Below, piece after piece: positions 62,712 through 64,000 of a stretch of 64,000 nt of DNA. Both the position numbers and the translations under genes were made by a program. Source of the DNA: Deinococcales bacterium (GTDB taxonomy: Bacteria > Deinococcota > Deinococci > Deinococcales > JAAFIG01); contig JAAFIG010000004.1 in NCBI GenBank assembly GCA_013298595.1, positions 108,860 through 172,859 on the forward strand, in the 5' to 3' direction. Under the pieces are notes generated by a model. The model was given only the letters and a program-made list of their open reading frames with translations, searched no databases and was not told the origin of the DNA. Each line of letters opens with the position of its first letter. Within the stretch, counting starts at the first letter, position 1.

Positions 62712-63698
62712 ATGGATTGGTTAACGACTTTATTTTTAGGTAAAGCCCTGTGGATTTGGCTGGTTTTTCTTGCCATCGTATTTATTTTACTGATACTTGA
62801 TTTAGGTGTACTGCATAAGAAAAATAAGGAGATTAGTACAACCCAATCACTCTGGATCAGCGCTTTGTATATTGCCATTGCTTTAATTTATGGTGCTTGG
62901 ATTTGGTGGCAACTTGGTCAAACAGCAGCAATTCAGTATTACACTGGGTTCTTTATTGAAAAAACCTTAGCGCTCGATAATATTTTTGTTATTTCCCTGA
63001 TTTTTGCTTACTTCGCTATTCCGCCCCAATATCAGCACCGCGTTTTGTTCTGGGGAATCATTGGTGTGATCGTTTTACGTGGCATCATGATTGCGCTTGG
63101 TGCAACTCTGATACAGCAATTTGATTGGGTAATGTATATCTTTGCTGCTTTCTTGTTGGTGACTGGTATCAAAATGTTACTAGATGCTAACAAAGAACAC
63201 TCTACAGACCTAAGCCAAAACCCAATTCTGCGCTTCCTACGAAAACGAATGAAAATAACCAACGAAATCCATGGTGAAAAATTCTTTGTCCAACAACCCG
63301 ACCCGAAAACAGGCAAACTTGTTCGTTATGCAACACCACTTTTTCTTGCATTAGTACTGATCGAATTTGCCGACCTGATCTTTGCTGTTGATAGTGTTCC
63401 AGCCATTTTTGCAATCACCACCGACCCATTCATTGTGTACACCAGCAACATTTTCGCCATTCTTGGATTACGCGCCCTGTACTTTGCCCTTGCTGCCATG
63501 ATTCACCGCTTCAAATATCTCAAATACTCTCTCAGCATCATTCTGATATTTATTGGAGCAAAAGTCTTTTATAACCAAATCTTTGGCAAACTCGACCCAA
63601 TCATTTCACTCAGTATCACCCTCGGTATTCTCGGCGCAGGAATTGTTTACAGTTTACTCAAAACTCGGATAGATACACCAAAACCACTGGCACCATAA
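62712..63698 (+). CDS. TerC/Alx family integral membrane protein
   Basis: The start MDWLTTLFLGKALWIWLVFL at 62712 follows TTGGAGG. The 328-residue protein has about nine membrane helices with TerC motifs FFIEKTLALDNIFVISLIF and LVLIEFADLIFAVDSVPAIF, whose acidic residues form the metal site. Homologues under the same riboswitch export manganese. Here the upstream riboswitch supports Mn2+ efflux rather than tellurite resistance. The frame continues upstream through the riboswitch, which is not translated. Confidence 0.92.
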   Translation: MDWLTTLFLGKALWIWLVFLAIVFILLILDLGVLHKKNKEISTTQSLWISALYIAIALIYGAWIWWQLGQTAAIQYYTGFFIEKTLALDNIFVISLIFAYFAIPPQYQHRVLFWGIIGVIVLRGIMIALGATLIQQFDWVMYIFAAFLLVTGIKMLLDANKEHSTDLSQNPILRFLRKRMKITNEIHGEKFFVQQPDPKTGKLVRYATPLFLALVLIEFADLIFAVDSVPAIFAITTDPFIVYTSNIFAILGLRALYFALAAMIHRFKYLKYSLSIILIFIGAKVFYNQIFGKLDPIISLSITLGILGAGIVYSLLKTRIDTPKPLAP

Positions 63699-63713
63699 CG
63701 AAAGGAAATTCTT

Positions 63714-64000
63714 ATGCAAAAACTTTGCCCCATAGACGAAACAGTCCTCCTTGAGATGCAAAAAAACGGAGTCACCATAGATGTCTGCCCAGAATGCAAA
63801 GGAGTCTGGTTAGACCGAGGCGAACTTGAAAAACTCTTACAAGTGGCTCGAGACTTAGAACGCGAATATGGTGAACCCGAACGAAGCAAGCCACCTGAAT
63901 ACGACCGCCCTCGAACGGGTGAGTATGATCGCCCTCGAGCTGCTGAGTATGACCGCCCTCGAGAACCGTACCGCCGCGACGATGATGACGATGACCACCG
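63714..64000 (+). CDS. TFIIB-type zinc-ribbon protein, truncated by the window end
   Basis: After GAAAGGAAA the ATG starts MQKLCPIDETVLLEMQKNGV. CPEC with KGVWLDRGELEKLLQ completes a zinc ribbon of the zf-TFIIB family. A low-complexity tail then repeats EYDRPR three times in 21-base units (63898-63962) and ends in an acidic DDDDDDH run at the window edge. At least 95 codons are present. It follows the TerC gene by 15 bases and is probably co-transcribed under the Mn riboswitch. Function unknown. Confidence 0.82.
   Translation, partial: MQKLCPIDETVLLEMQKNGVTIDVCPECKGVWLDRGELEKLLQVARDLEREYGEPERSKPPEYDRPRTGEYDRPRAAEYDRPREPYRRDDDDDDH

Larger units (their letters stand above)
1..64000. repeat. 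Highly iterated palindrome CTCGAG dispersed through the window
   Basis: The hexamer CTCGAG recurs in nearly every gene. By eye I count 22 copies in the 3,492-bp gene at 9182-12673, about one per 159 bp. Base composition near 45% GC predicts roughly one per 5 kb. In coding frames it reads as Leu-Glu, as Ala/Thr/Ser-Arg followed by a G-initial codon, or as part of Ser codons, so it is not one conserved peptide. It is scarce in the lipoprotein gene at 15792-18194 (one copy) and absent from rplU and rpmA. It also forms the stems of several terminators. This is comparable in kind to cyanobacterial HIP1; the function is unknown. Confidence 0.93.

Noticed and set aside
63898-63965. CRISPR-like direct repeats near the right end
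   Set aside because: The 21-base units are in frame and encode EYDRPR repeats within the zinc-ribbon protein; there are no spacers.

Overview
The window looks like chromosome of a moderately low-GC member of the Deinococcota (Deinococcus-Thermus). The evidence is indirect. The CsoR regulator carries the Cys41/His66/His70 copper site described for Thermus thermophilus rather than the usual Cys-His-Cys. Many genes are preceded by TAnnnT boxes six bases from the start codon, the leaderless geometry known from Deinococcus. An outer membrane is implied by a patatin-barrel protein and several lipoproteins. The most pervasive feature is the palindrome CTCGAG, present about every 160 bp in typical genes (22 copies counted in the 3.5 kb nitrate reductase gene). 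It behaves like a highly iterated palindrome, comparable in kind to cyanobacterial HIP1.

Layout. 1-3.3 kb: start of a flavin reductase, rplM-rpsI, thyA-folA, a small coiled-coil gene and a YbjN gene. 3.3-6 kb: ilvB-ilvN behind a classical attenuator with an IIVVVVAL leader peptide. 6-15.3 kb: nitrate assimilation (nirA, a nitrate reductase fused to a NarK-type transporter, nrtA-nrtB-nrtD) with a divergent uroporphyrinogen-III synthase for siroheme. 15.3-18.4 kb: a CTCGAG-poor stretch with a beta-helix lipoprotein, probably acquired. 18.4-22.6 kb: copper homeostasis (copA, copZ, csoR, DUF305) with two CsoR operators. 22.7-25.7 kb: secreted propeller and hydrolase proteins, then a gene broken by one amber codon. 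25.8-28.3 kb: an SPFH-type protein, REP-like palindromes and a packed cluster of three aberrant tRNA-like genes. 28.3-36.3 kb: a G8-domain lipoprotein, threonine dehydratase, a secreted protein, a SufR-like regulator divergent from an FMN reductase, and an epimerase. 36.4-38.6 kb: rplU-rpmA-obgE. 38.6-41.2 kb: a TetR-controlled operon. 41.2-47.2 kb: secreted proteins, DinB, YpfJ, GNAT and a tandem paralogue pair showing apparent gene conversion. 47.2-55.1 kb: lpdA, patatin-barrel protein, clpS-clpA, rodA and greA. 55.1-62.3 kb: an HD phosphohydrolase and a translationally coupled three-gene operon of coiled-coil, membrane and roadblock-like proteins of unknown function. 62.4-64 kb: a manganese (yybP-ykoY type) riboswitch controlling a TerC-family gene, then a truncated zinc-ribbon gene.

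Best candidates for something undescribed are the three-gene coiled-coil/membrane/roadblock operon, the CTCGAG palindrome system (also used to build terminators), the nitrate reductase-transporter fusion, and the aberrant tRNA cluster. The ilv attenuator and Mn riboswitch are well-supported regulatory elements of known types.
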